A stretch of 64,000 nt of DNA from Pristionchus mayeri (lineage: Eukaryota; Nematoda; Chromadorea; Rhabditida; Neodiplogasteridae), in NCBI GenBank assembly GCA_036245805.1, contig BTRK01000006.1:31004901-31068900 (forward strand), in the 5' to 3' direction. Position 1 is the stretch's first letter; every line of letters begins with the position of its first letter. The translations under genes were made by a program, and so were the position numbers. The notes beneath the pieces are model-generated. The model was not told where the DNA came from. It saw only the letters and a list, made by a program, of their open reading frames with translations, and did no database searches. Shown here one piece after another: positions 49,251 to 61,826 of this stretch.

Positions 49251-51386
49251 AGATTGCCACTGTTGGCTGTCCCTAGTCAGATTGCCACTGTTGGCTGTCC
49301 CTAGTCAGAATGCCACTGTTGGATGTCCCTAGTCAGAATGCCACTGTTGGCTGTCCCTAGTCAGAATGCTACTGTTGGCTGTCCCTAGACAGAATGCCAC
49401 TGTTGGCTGTCCCTAGTCAGAATGCCACTGTTGGCTGTCCCTAGTCAGAATGCCACTGTTGGCTGTCCCTAGTCAGATTGCCACTGTTGGCTGTCCCTAG
49501 TCAGAATGCCACTGTTGGATGTCCCTAGTCAGAATGCCACTTTTGGCTGTCCCTAGTCAGATTGCCACTGTTGGCTGTCCCTAGTCAGAATGTCACTGTT
49601 GGCTTTCCCTAGTCAGAATGCCACTGTTGGTTGTCCCTAGTCAGAATGCCACTGTTGGCTGTCCCTAGTCAAATTGCCACTGTTGGCTGTCCCTAGTCAG
49701 AATGCCACTGTTGGATGTCCCTAGTCAGAATGCTACTTTTGGCTGTCCCTAGTCAGAATGCCACTTTTGGCTGTCCCTAGTCAGAATGCCACTGTTGGCT
49801 GTCCCTAGTCAAATTGCCACTGTTGGCTGTCCCTAGTCAGAATGCCACTGTTGGCTGTCCCTAGTCAGAATGCCACTGTTGGATGTCTCTAGTCAGAATG
49901 CCACTTTTGGCTGTCCCTAGTCAGAATGCCACAGTTGGTTGTCCCTAGTCAGAATGCTACTGTTGGCTGTCCCTAGTCAGAATGCCACTGTTGGCTGTCC
50001 CTAGTCAGAATGCCACTGTTGGCTGTCCCTAGTCAGATTGCCACTGTTGGCTGTCCCTAGTCAGAATGCCACTGTTGGCTGTCCCTAGTCAGAATGCCAC
50101 TGTTGGCTGTCCCTAGTCAGATTGCCACTGTTGGCTGTCCCTAGTCAGAATGCCACTGTTGGATGTCCCTAGTCAGAATGCCACTTTTGGCTGTCCCTAG
50201 TCAGAATGCCACTTTTGGCTGTCCCTAGTCAGAATGCCACTGTTGGCTGTCCCTAGTCAGAATGCCACTGTTGGCTGTCCCTAGTCAGAATGCCACTGTT
50301 GGCTGTCCCTAGTCAGAATGCCACAGTTGGTTGTCCCTAGTCAGAATGCTACTGTTGGCTGTCCCTAGTCAGAATGCCACTGTTGGCTGTCCCTAGTCAG
50401 AATGCCACTGTTGGCTGTCCCTAGTCAGAATGCCACTGTTGGATGTCCCTAGTCAGAATGCCACTTTTGGCTGTCCCTAGTCAGATTGCCACTGTTGGCT
50501 GTCCCTAGTCAGAATGTCACTGTTGGCTTTCCCTAGTCAGAATGCCACTGTTGGTTGTCCCTAGTCAGAATGCCACTGTTGGCTGTCCCTAGTCAGAATG
50601 CCAATGTTGGCTGTCCCTAGTCAGAATGCTACTGTTGGCTGTCCCTAGTCAGAATGCCACTGTTGGCTGTCCCTAGTCAGAATGCCACTGTTGGCTGTCC
50701 CTAGTCAGATTGCCACTGTTGGCTGTCCCTAGTCAGAATGCCACTGTTGGATGTCCCTAGTCAGAATGCCACTTTTGGCTGTCCCTAGTCAGATTGCCAC
50801 TGTTGGCTGTCCCTAGTCAGAATGTCACTGTTGGCTTTCCCTAGTCAGAATGCCACTGTTGGTTGTCCCTAGTCAGAATGCCACTGTTGGCTGTCCCTAG
50901 TCAGAATGCCACTGTTGGCTGTCCCTAGTCAGATTGCCACTGTTGGTTGTCCCTAGTCAGAATGCCACAGTTGGTTGTCCCTAGTCAGAATGCCACTGTT
51001 GGCTGTCCCTAGTCAGAATGCTACTGTTGGCTGTCCCTAGACAGAATGCCACTGTTGGCTGTCCCTAGTCAGAATGCTACTGTTGGCTGTCCCTAGACAG
51101 AATGCCACTGTTGGCTGTCCCTAGTCAGAATGCCACTGTTGGATGTCCCTAGTCAGAATGCCACTTTTGGCTGTCCCTAGTCAGATTGCCACTGTTGGCT
51201 GTCCCTAGTCAGAATGTCACTGTTGGCTTTCCCTAGTCAGAATGCCACTGTTGGTTGTCCCTAGTCAGAATGCCACTGTTGGCTGTCCCTAGTCAGAATG
51301 CCACTGTTGGCTGTCCCTAGTCAGATTGCCACTGTTGGTTGTCCCTAGTCAGAATGCCACAGTTGGTTGTCCCTAGTCAGAATGCT

Positions 51387-53287
51387 ACTGTTGGCTGTCC
51401 CTAGTCAGAATGCCACTGTTGGCTGTCCCTAGTCAGAATGCTACTGTTGGCTGTCCCTAGACAGAATGCCACTGTTGGCTGTCCCTAGTCAGAATGCCAC
51501 TGTTGGCTGTCCCTAGTCAGAATGCCACTGTTGGCTGTCCCTAGTCAGAATGCCATTGTTGGCTGTCCCTAGTCAAATTGCCACTGTTGGCTGTCCCTAG
51601 TCAGAATGCCACTGTTGGATGTCCCTAGTCAGAATGCCACTTTTGGCTGTCCCTAGTCAGATTGCCACTGTTGGATGTCCCTAGTCAGAATGCCACTGTT
51701 GGCTGTCCCTAGTCAGAATTCCACTGTTAGCTATCCCTAGTCAGAATGCCACTGTTGGCTGTCCCTAGTCAGAATGCCACAGTTGGTTGTCCCTAGTCAG
51801 AATGCTACTGTTGGCTGTCCCTAGTCAGAATGACACTGTTGGCTGTCCCTAGTCAGAATGACACTGTTGGCTGTCCCTAGTCAGAATGCCACTGTTGGCT
51901 GTCCCTAGTCAGATTGCCACTGTTGGCTGTCCCTAGTCAGAATGCCACTGTTGGCTGTCGCTAGTCAGAATGCCACTGTTGGCTGTCCCTAGTCAGATTG
52001 CCACTGTTGGTTGTCCCTAGTCAGAATGCCACAGTTGGTTGTCCCTAGTCAGAATGCTACTGTTGGCTGTCCCTAGTCAGAATGCTACTGTTGGCTGTCC
52101 CTAGTCAGAATGCCACTGTTGGCTGTCCCTAGTCAGAATGCCACTGTTGGCTGTCCCTAGTCAGAATGCCACTGTTGGCTGTCCCTAGTCAGAATGCCAC
52201 TGTTGGCTGTCCCTAGTCAGAATGCCACTGTTGGTTGTCCCTAGTCAGAATGCCACTGTTGGCTGACCCTAGTCAGAATGCTACTGTTGGCTGTCCCTAG
52301 ACAGAATGCCACTGTTGGCTGTCCCTAGTCAGAATGCCACTGTTGGCTGTCCCTAGTCAGAATGCCACTGTTGGCTGTCCCTAGTCAGAATGTCACTGTT
52401 GGCTTTCCCTAGTCATAATGCCACTGTTGGTTGTCCCTAGTCAGAATGCCACTGTTGGCTGTCCCTAGTCAGAATGCCACTGTTGGCTGTCCCTAGTCAG
52501 ATTGCCACTGTTGGTTGTCCCTAGTCAGAATGCCACAGTTGGTTGTCCCTAGTCAGAATGCTACTGTTGGCTGTCCCTAGTCAGAATGCCACTGTTGGCT
52601 GTCCCTAGTCAGAATGCTACTGTTGGCTGTCCCTAGACAGAATGCCACTGTTGGCTGTCCCTAGTCAGAATGCCACTGTTGGCTGTCCCTAGTCAGAATG
52701 CCACTGTTGGCTGTCCCTAGTCAGAATGCCACTGTTGGCTGTCCCTAGTCAGAATGCCACTGTTGGCTGTCCCTAGTCAGAATGCCATTGTTGGCTGTCC
52801 CTAGTCAGAATGCCACTGTTGGCTGTCCCTAGTCAGAATGCCACTGTTGGCTGTCCCTAGTCAGAATGCCATTGTTGGCTGTCCCTAGTCAAATTGCCAC
52901 TGTTGGCTGTCCCTAGTCAGAATGCCACTGTTGGCTGTCCCTAGTCAGAATGCCACTGTTGGCTGTCCCTAGTCAGAATGCCATTGTTGGCTGTCCCTAG
53001 TCAGAATGCCACTGTTGGCTGTCCCTAGTCAGAATGCCATTGTTGGCTGTCCCTAGTCAAGTTGCCACTGTTGGCTGTCCCTAGTCAGAATGCCACTGTT
53101 GGATGTCCCTAGTCAGAATGCCACTGTTGGATGTCCCTAGTCAAAATGCCACTGTTGGCTGTCCCTAGTCAGAATGCCACTGTTGGATGTCCCTAGTAAG
53201 AATGCCACTGTTGGCTGTCCCTAGTCAGAATTCCACTGTTAGCTATCCCTAGTCAGAATGCCACTGTTGGCTGTCCCTAGTCAGAAT
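51387..53287. repeat. 1,960-bp (70-monomer) tandem unit, copy 1
   Basis: These 1,901 bases match 53,347-55,247 at an offset of 1,960 with no difference seen in any line compared. Rare markers shared include GGCTGACCC (T19A) at 52,261 and 54,221, AGTCATAATG (G1T) at 52,411 and 54,371, TCAAAATGCC at 53,141 and 55,101, and CTAGTAAG (C27A) near 53,197 and 55,157. The limiting mismatches are at 51,386 and 53,288. The absence of point differences means a very recent duplication, or an assembly error. Confidence 0.93.
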
Positions 53288-53346
53288 GCCATTGTTGGCT
53301 GTCCCTAGTCAAATTGCCACTGTTGGCTGTCCCTAGTCAGAATGCC

Positions 53347-55247
53347 ACTGTTGGCTGTCCCTAGTCAGAATGCCACTGTTGGCTGTCCCTAGTCAGAATG
53401 CTACTGTTGGCTGTCCCTAGACAGAATGCCACTGTTGGCTGTCCCTAGTCAGAATGCCACTGTTGGCTGTCCCTAGTCAGAATGCCACTGTTGGCTGTCC
53501 CTAGTCAGAATGCCATTGTTGGCTGTCCCTAGTCAAATTGCCACTGTTGGCTGTCCCTAGTCAGAATGCCACTGTTGGATGTCCCTAGTCAGAATGCCAC
53601 TTTTGGCTGTCCCTAGTCAGATTGCCACTGTTGGATGTCCCTAGTCAGAATGCCACTGTTGGCTGTCCCTAGTCAGAATTCCACTGTTAGCTATCCCTAG
53701 TCAGAATGCCACTGTTGGCTGTCCCTAGTCAGAATGCCACAGTTGGTTGTCCCTAGTCAGAATGCTACTGTTGGCTGTCCCTAGTCAGAATGACACTGTT
53801 GGCTGTCCCTAGTCAGAATGACACTGTTGGCTGTCCCTAGTCAGAATGCCACTGTTGGCTGTCCCTAGTCAGATTGCCACTGTTGGCTGTCCCTAGTCAG
53901 AATGCCACTGTTGGCTGTCGCTAGTCAGAATGCCACTGTTGGCTGTCCCTAGTCAGATTGCCACTGTTGGTTGTCCCTAGTCAGAATGCCACAGTTGGTT
54001 GTCCCTAGTCAGAATGCTACTGTTGGCTGTCCCTAGTCAGAATGCTACTGTTGGCTGTCCCTAGTCAGAATGCCACTGTTGGCTGTCCCTAGTCAGAATG
54101 CCACTGTTGGCTGTCCCTAGTCAGAATGCCACTGTTGGCTGTCCCTAGTCAGAATGCCACTGTTGGCTGTCCCTAGTCAGAATGCCACTGTTGGTTGTCC
54201 CTAGTCAGAATGCCACTGTTGGCTGACCCTAGTCAGAATGCTACTGTTGGCTGTCCCTAGACAGAATGCCACTGTTGGCTGTCCCTAGTCAGAATGCCAC
54301 TGTTGGCTGTCCCTAGTCAGAATGCCACTGTTGGCTGTCCCTAGTCAGAATGTCACTGTTGGCTTTCCCTAGTCATAATGCCACTGTTGGTTGTCCCTAG
54401 TCAGAATGCCACTGTTGGCTGTCCCTAGTCAGAATGCCACTGTTGGCTGTCCCTAGTCAGATTGCCACTGTTGGTTGTCCCTAGTCAGAATGCCACAGTT
54501 GGTTGTCCCTAGTCAGAATGCTACTGTTGGCTGTCCCTAGTCAGAATGCCACTGTTGGCTGTCCCTAGTCAGAATGCTACTGTTGGCTGTCCCTAGACAG
54601 AATGCCACTGTTGGCTGTCCCTAGTCAGAATGCCACTGTTGGCTGTCCCTAGTCAGAATGCCACTGTTGGCTGTCCCTAGTCAGAATGCCACTGTTGGCT
54701 GTCCCTAGTCAGAATGCCACTGTTGGCTGTCCCTAGTCAGAATGCCATTGTTGGCTGTCCCTAGTCAGAATGCCACTGTTGGCTGTCCCTAGTCAGAATG
54801 CCACTGTTGGCTGTCCCTAGTCAGAATGCCATTGTTGGCTGTCCCTAGTCAAATTGCCACTGTTGGCTGTCCCTAGTCAGAATGCCACTGTTGGCTGTCC
54901 CTAGTCAGAATGCCACTGTTGGCTGTCCCTAGTCAGAATGCCATTGTTGGCTGTCCCTAGTCAGAATGCCACTGTTGGCTGTCCCTAGTCAGAATGCCAT
55001 TGTTGGCTGTCCCTAGTCAAGTTGCCACTGTTGGCTGTCCCTAGTCAGAATGCCACTGTTGGATGTCCCTAGTCAGAATGCCACTGTTGGATGTCCCTAG
55101 TCAAAATGCCACTGTTGGCTGTCCCTAGTCAGAATGCCACTGTTGGATGTCCCTAGTAAGAATGCCACTGTTGGCTGTCCCTAGTCAGAATTCCACTGTT
55201 AGCTATCCCTAGTCAGAATGCCACTGTTGGCTGTCCCTAGTCAGAAT
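53347..55247. repeat. 1,960-bp (70-monomer) tandem unit, copy 2
   Basis: Second copy of 51,387-53,287. Its right edge (55,248) is where a G5T/G18T monomer appears, the first of that type since 42,588. So the junction leaving copy 2 joins zone-4-like to zone-3-like monomers. A diverged part of the same unit (C9T/G1A dimer, two C16A monomers, TCAAAATGCC) appears again near 55,800-56,200. Confidence 0.93.
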
Positions 55248-58200
55248 TCCACTGTTGGCTTTCCCTAGTCAGAATGCCACTGTTGGCTGTCCCTAGTCAG
55301 AATGCCACTGTTGGCTGTCCCTAGTCAGAATGCCACTGTTGGCTTTCCCTAGTCAGAATGCCACTGTTGGTTGTCCCTAGTCAGAATGCCACTGTTGGCT
55401 GTCCCTAGTCAGAATGCCACTGTTGGCTGTCCCTAGTCAGATTGCCACTGTTGGTTGTCCCTAGTCAGAATGCCACAGTTGGTTGTCCCTAGTCAGAATG
55501 CTACTGTTGGCTGTCCCTAGTCAGAATGCCACTGTTGGCTGTCCCTAGTCAGAATGCTACTGTTGGCTGTCCCTAGTCAGAATGCCACTGTTGGCTGTCC
55601 CTAGTCAGATTGCCACTGTTGGTTGTCCCTAGTCAGAATGCCACAGTTGGTTGTCCCTAGTCAGAATGCTACTGTTGGCTGTCCCTAGTCAAAATGCCAC
55701 TGTTGGCTGTCCCTAGTCAGAATGCTACTGTTGGCTGTCCCTAGACAGAATGCCACTGTTGGCTGTCCCTAGTCAGAATGCCACTGTTGGCTGTCCCTAG
55801 TCAGAATGCCATTGTTGGCTGTCCCTAGTCAAATTGCCACTGTTGGCTGTCCCTAGTCAGAATGCCACTGTTGGCTGTCCCTAGTCAGAATGCCACTGTT
55901 GGCTGTCCCTAGTCAGAATGCCATTGTTGGCTGTCCCTAGTCAGAATGCCACTGTTGGCTGTCCCTAGTCAGAATGCCATTGTTGGCTGTCCCTAGTCAA
56001 GTTGCCACTGTTGGCTGTCCCTAGTCAGAATGCCACTGTTGGATGTCCCTAGTCAGAATGCCACTGTTGGATGTCCCTAGTCAAAATGCCACTGTTGGCT
56101 GTCCCTAGTCAGAATGCCACTGTTGGATGTCCCTAGTCAGAATGCCACTGTTGGCTGTCCCTAGGCAGAATTCCACTGTTAGCTATCCCTAGTCAGAATG
56201 CCACTGTTGGCTGTCCCTAGTCAGAATTCCACTGTTGGCTTTCCCTAGTCAGAATGCCACTGTTGGCTGTCCCTAGTCAGAATGCCACTGTTGGCTGTCC
56301 CTAGTCAGAATGCCACTTTTGGCTGTCCCTAGACAGAATGCCACTGTTGGCTGTCCCTAGTCAGAATGCCACTGTTGGCTGTCCCTAGTCAGAATGCCAC
56401 TGTTGGCTGTCCCTAGTCAGAATGCCATTGTTGGCTGTCCCTAGTCAAGTTGCCACTGTTGGCTGTCCCTAGTCAGAATTCCACTGTTAGTTATCCCTAG
56501 TCAGAATGCCACTGTTGGCTGTCCCTAGTCAGAATGCCACTTTTGGCTGTCCCTAGTCAGATTGCCACTCTTGGCTGTCCCTAGTCAGAATTCCACTGTT
56601 GGCTGTCCCTAGTCAGAATTCCACTGTTGGCTTTCCCTAGTCAGAATGCCACTGTTGGTTGTCCCTAGTCAGAATGCCACTGTTGGCTGTCCCTAGTCAG
56701 AATGCCACTGTTGGCTGTCCCTAGTCAGAATGCCACTGTTGGCTGTCCCTAGTCAGAATGCCACTGTTGGCTGTCCCTAGTCAGAATGCCACTGTTGGCT
56801 GTCCCTAGTCAGATTGCCACTGTTGGCTGTCCCTAGTCAGAATGCCACTGTTGGATGTCCCTAGTCAGAATGCCACTTTTGGCTGTCCCTAGTCAGAATG
56901 CCACTGTTGGCTGTCGCTAGTCAGAATGCCACTGTTGGCTGTCCCTAGTCAGATTGCCACTGTTGGTTGTCCCTAGTCAGAATGCCACAGTTGGTTGTCC
57001 CTAGTCAGAATGCTACTGTTGGCTGTCCCTAGTCAGAATGCTACTGTTGGCTGTCCCTAGTCAGAATGCCACTGTTGGCTGTCCCTAGTCAGAATGCCAC
57101 TGTTGGCTGTCCCTAGTCAGAATGCCACTGTTGGCTGTCCCTAGTCAGAATGCCACTGTTGGCTGTCCCTAGTCAGAATGCCACTGTTGGCTGTCCCTAG
57201 TCAGAATGCCACTGTTGGTTGTCCCTAGTCAGAATGCCACTGTTGGCTGACCCTAGTCAGAATGCTACTGTTGGCTGTCCCTAGACAGAATGCCACTGTT
57301 GGCTGTCCCTAGTCAGAATGCCACTGTTGGCTGTCCCTAGTCAGAATGCCACTGTTGGCTGTCCCTAGTCAGAATGTCACTGTTGGCTTTCCCTAGTCAG
57401 AATGCCACTGTTGGTTGTCCCTAGTCAGAATGCCACTGTTGGCTGTCCCTAGTCAGAATGCCACTGTTGGCTGTCCCTAGTCAGATTGCCACTGTTGGTT
57501 GTCCCTAGTCAGAATGCTACTGTTGGCTGTCCCTAGTCAGAATGCTACTGTTGGCTGTCCCTAGTCAGAATGCCACTGTTGGCTGTCCCTAGTCAGAATG
57601 CTACTGTTGGCTGTCCCTAGACAGAATGCCACTGTTGGCTGTCCCTAGTCAGAATGCCACTGTTGGCTGTCCCTAGTCAGAATGCCATTGTTGGCTGTCC
57701 CTAGTCAAATTGCCACTGTTGGCTGTCCCTAGTCAGAATGCCACTGTTGGCTGTCCCTAGTCAGAATGCCACTGTTGGCTGTCCCTAGTCAGAATGCCAT
57801 TGTTGGCTGTCCCTAGTCAGAATGCCACTGTTGGCTGTCCCTAGTCAGAATGCCATTGTTGGCTGTCCCTAGTCAAGTTGCCACTGTTGGCTGTCCCTAG
57901 TCAGAATGCCACTGTTGGATGTCCCTAGTCAGAATGCCACTGTTGGATGTCCCTAGTCAAAATGCCACTGTTGGCTGTCCCTAGTCAGAATGCCACTGTT
58001 GGATGTCCCTAGTCAGAATGCCACTGTTGGCTGTCCCTAGTCAGAATTCCACTGTTAGCTATCCCTAGTCAGAATGCCACTGTTGGCTGTCCCTAGTCAG
58101 AATTCCACTGTTGGCTTTCCCTAGTCAGAATGCCACTGTTGGCTGTCCCTAGTCAGAATGTCACTGTTGGCTTTCCCTAGTCAGAATGCCACTGTTGGTT

Positions 58201-61200
58201 GTCCCTAGTCAGAATGCCACTGTTGGCTGTCCCTAGTCAGAATGCCACTGTTGGCTGTCCCTAGTCAGATTGCCACTGTTGGTTGTCCCTAGTCAGAATG
58301 CCACAGTTGGTTGTCCCTAGTCAGAATGCTACTGTTGGCTGTCCCTAGTCAGAATGCCACTGTTGGCTGTCCCTAGTCAGAATGCTACTGTTGGCTGTCC
58401 CTAGTCAGAATGCCACTGTTGGCTGTCCCTAGTCAGAATGCCACTGTTGGCTGTCCCTAGTCAGATTGCCACTGTTGGTTGTCCCTAGTCAGAATGCCAC
58501 AGTTGGCTGTCCCTAGTCAGAATGCCACTGTTGGCTGTCCCTAGTCAGAATGCTACTGTTGGCTGTCCCTAGACAGAATGCCACTGTTGGCTGTCCCTAG
58601 TCAGAATGCCACAGTTGGTTGTCCCTAGTCAGAATGCTACTGTTGGCTGTCCCTAGTCAAGTTGCCACTGTTGGCTGTCCCTAGTCAGAATGCCACTGTT
58701 GGATGTCCCTAGTCAGAATGCCACTGTTGGATGTCCCTAGTCAAAATGCCACTGTTGGCTGTCCCTAGTCAGAATGCCACTGTTGGATGTCCCTAGTCAG
58801 AATGCCACTGTTGGCTGTCCCTAGTCAGAATTCCACTGTTAGCTATCCCTAGTCAGAATGCCACTGTTGGCTGTCCCTAGTCAGAATTCCACTGTTGGCT
58901 TTCCCTAGTCAGAATGCCACTGTTGGCTGTCCCTAGTCAGAATGTCACTGTTGGCTTTCCCTAGTCAGAATGCCACTGTTGGTTGTCCCTAGTCAGAATG
59001 CCACTGTTGGCTGTCCCTAGTCAGAATGCCACTGTTGGCTGTCCCTAGTCAGATTGCCACTGTTGGTTGTCCCTAGTCAGAATGCCACAGTTGGTTGTCC
59101 CTAGTCAGAATGCTACTGTTGGCTGTCCCTAGTCAGAATGCCACTGTTGGCTGTCCCTAGTCAGAATGCTACTGTTGGCTGTCCCTAGTCAGAATGCCAC
59201 TGTTGGCTGTCCCTAGTCAGAATGCCACTGTTGGCTGTCCCTAGTCAGATTGCCACTGTTGGTTGTCCCTAGTCAGAATGCCACAGTTGGCTGTCCCTAG
59301 TCAGAATGCCACTGTTGGCTGTCCCTAGTCAGAATGCTACTGTTGGCTGTCCCTAGACAGAATGCCACTGTTGGCTGTCCCTAGTCAGAATGCCACTGTT
59401 GGCTGTCCCTAGTCAGAATGCCATTGTTGGCTGTCCCTAGTCAAATTGCCACTGTTGGCTGTCCCTAGTCAGAATGCCACTGTTGGCTGTCCCTAGTCAG
59501 AATGCCACTGTTGGCTGTCCCTAGTCAGAATGCCATTGTTGGCTGTCCCTAGTCAAGTTGCCACTGTTGGCTGTCCCTAGTCAGAATGCCACTGTTGGAT
59601 GTCCCTAGTCAGAATGCCACTGTTGGATGTCCCTAGTCAAAATGCCACTGTTGGCTGTCCCTAGTCAGAATGCCACTGTTGGATGTCCCTAGTCAGAATG
59701 CCACTGTTGGCTGTCCCTAGTCAGAATTCCACTGTTAGCTATCCCTAGTCAGAATGCCACTGTTGGCTGTCCCTAGTCAGAATTCCACTGTTGGCTTTCC
59801 CTAGTCAGAATGCCACTGTTGGCTGTCCCTAGTCAGAATGCCACTTTTGGCTGTCCCTAGACAGAATGCCACTGTTGGCTGTCCCTAGTCAGAATGCCAC
59901 TGTTGGCTGTCCCTAGTCAGAATGCCACTTTTGGCTGTCCCTAGTCAGATTGCCACTCTTGGCTGTCCCTAGTCAGAATTCCACTGTTGGCTTTCCCTAG
60001 TCAGAATGCCACTGTTGGTTGTCCCTAGTCAGAATGCCACTGTTGGCTGTCCCTAGTCAGAATGCCACTGTTGGCTGTCCCTAGTCAGAATGCCACTGTT
60101 GGCTGTCCCTAGTCAGAATGCCACTGTTGGCTGTCCCTAGTCAGAATGCCACTGTTGGCTGTCCCTAGTCAGAATGCCACTGTTGGCTGTCCCTAGTCAG
60201 AATGCCACTGTTGGCTGTCCCTAGTCAGAATGCCACTGTTGGCTGTCCCTAGTCAGAATGCCACTGTTGGCTGTCCCTAGTCAGATTGCCACTGTTGGAT
60301 GTCCCTAGTCAGAATGCCACTGTTGGATGTCCCTAGTCAGAATGCCACTTTTGGCTGTCCCTAGTCAGAATGCCACTGTTGGCTGTCGCTAGTCAGAATG
60401 CCACTGTTGGCTGTCCCTAGTCAGATTGCCACTGTTGGTTGTCCCTAGTCAGAATGCCACAGTTGGTTGTCCCTAGTCAGAATGCTACTGTTGGCTGTCC
60501 CTAGTCAGAATGCTACTGTTGGCTGTCCCTAGTCAGAATGCCACTGTTGGCTGTCCCTAGTCAGAATGCCACTGTTGGCTGTCCCTAGTCAGAATGCCAC
60601 TGTTGGTTGTCCCTAGTCAGAATGCCACTGTTGGCTGTCCCTAGTCAGAATGCTACTGTTGGCTGTCCCTAGACAGAATGCCACTGTTGGCTGTCCCTAG
60701 TCAGAATGCCACTGTTGGCTGTCCCTAGTCAGAATGCCACTGTTGGCTGTCCCTAGTCAGAATGCCACTGTTGGCTGTCCCTAGTCAGAATTCCACTGTT
60801 AGCTATCCCTAGTCAGAATGCCACTGTTGGCTGTCCCTAGTCAGAATTCCACTGTTGGCTTTCCCTAGTCAGAATGCCACTGTTGGCTGTCCCTAGTCAG
60901 AATGCCACTTTTGGCTGTCCCTAGACAGAATGCCACTGTTGGCTGTCCCTAGTCAGAATGCCACTGTTGGCTGTCCCTAGTCAGAATGCCACTTTTGGCT
61001 GTCCCTAGTCAGATTGCCACTCTTGGCTGTCCCTAGTCAGAATTCCACTGTTGGCTTTCCCTAGTCAGAATGCCACTGTTGGTTGTCCCTAGTCAGAATG
61101 CCACTGTTGGCTGTCCCTAGTCAGAATGCCACTGTTGGCTGTCCCTAGTCAGAATGCCACTGTTGGCTGTCCCTAGTCAGAATGCCACTGTTGGCTGTCC

Positions 61201-61531
61201 CTAGTCAGAATGCCACTGTTGGCTGTCCCTAGTCAGAATGCCACTGTTGGCTGTCCCTAGTCAGATTGCCACTGTTGGATGTCCCTAGTCAGAATGCCAC
61301 TGTTGGTTGTCCCTAGTCAGAATGCCACTGTTGGCTGTCCCTAGTCAGAATGCCACTGTTGGCTGTCGCTAGTCAGAATGCCACTGTTGGCTGTCGCTAG
61401 TCAGAATGCCACTGTTGGCTGTCCCTAGTCAGATTGCCACTGTTGGTTGTCCCTAGTCAGAATGCCACTGTTGGTTGTCCCTAGTCAGAATGCCACTTTT
61501 GGCTGTCCCTAGTCAGAATGCCACTGTTGGC

Positions 61532-61826
61532 TGTCCCTAGTCAGAATGCCACTTTTGGCTGTCCCTAGTCAGAATGCCACTGTTGGCTGTCGCTAGTCAG
61601 AATGCCACTGTTGGCTGTCCCTAGTCAGATTGCCACTGTTGGTTGTCCCTAGTCAGAATGCCACTGTTGGTTGTCCCTAGTCAGAATGCCACTTTTGGCT
61701 GTCCCTAGTCAGAATGCCACTGTTGGCTGTCGCTAGTCAGAATGCCACTGTTGGCTGTCCCTAGTCAGATTGCCACTGTTGGTTGTCCCTAGTCAGAATG
61801 CCACTGTTGGTTGTCCCTAGTCAGAA
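61532..61826. repeat. 140-bp (5-monomer) tandem pair
   Basis: Two copies of the monomer string G11T, C21G (GTCGCTAG), canonical, A3T/C16T, C16T start at 61,544 and 61,684. It is the shortest clear higher-order unit in the window. A related but longer version, with an extra canonical monomer, precedes it. Confidence 0.85.

Larger units (their letters stand above)
42616..51386. repeat. Zone 4: mixed array with short local higher-order repeats
   Basis: About 313 monomers. G5T/G18T monomers disappear; G5T is seen only with G14A and G18A (for example near 46,428 and 49,028). Local variants are T10A/G11T (CCACATTTGG, about 42,958-45,540), A24C (CCCTCGTCA, 44,431-45,832), A3G (GAGTGCC at 44,772, 45,192 and 45,640), C21G (GTCGCTAG) and C6A (GAATGACAC at 46,536 and 49,140). 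No gene is visible apart from a spurious open frame. Confidence 0.8.
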
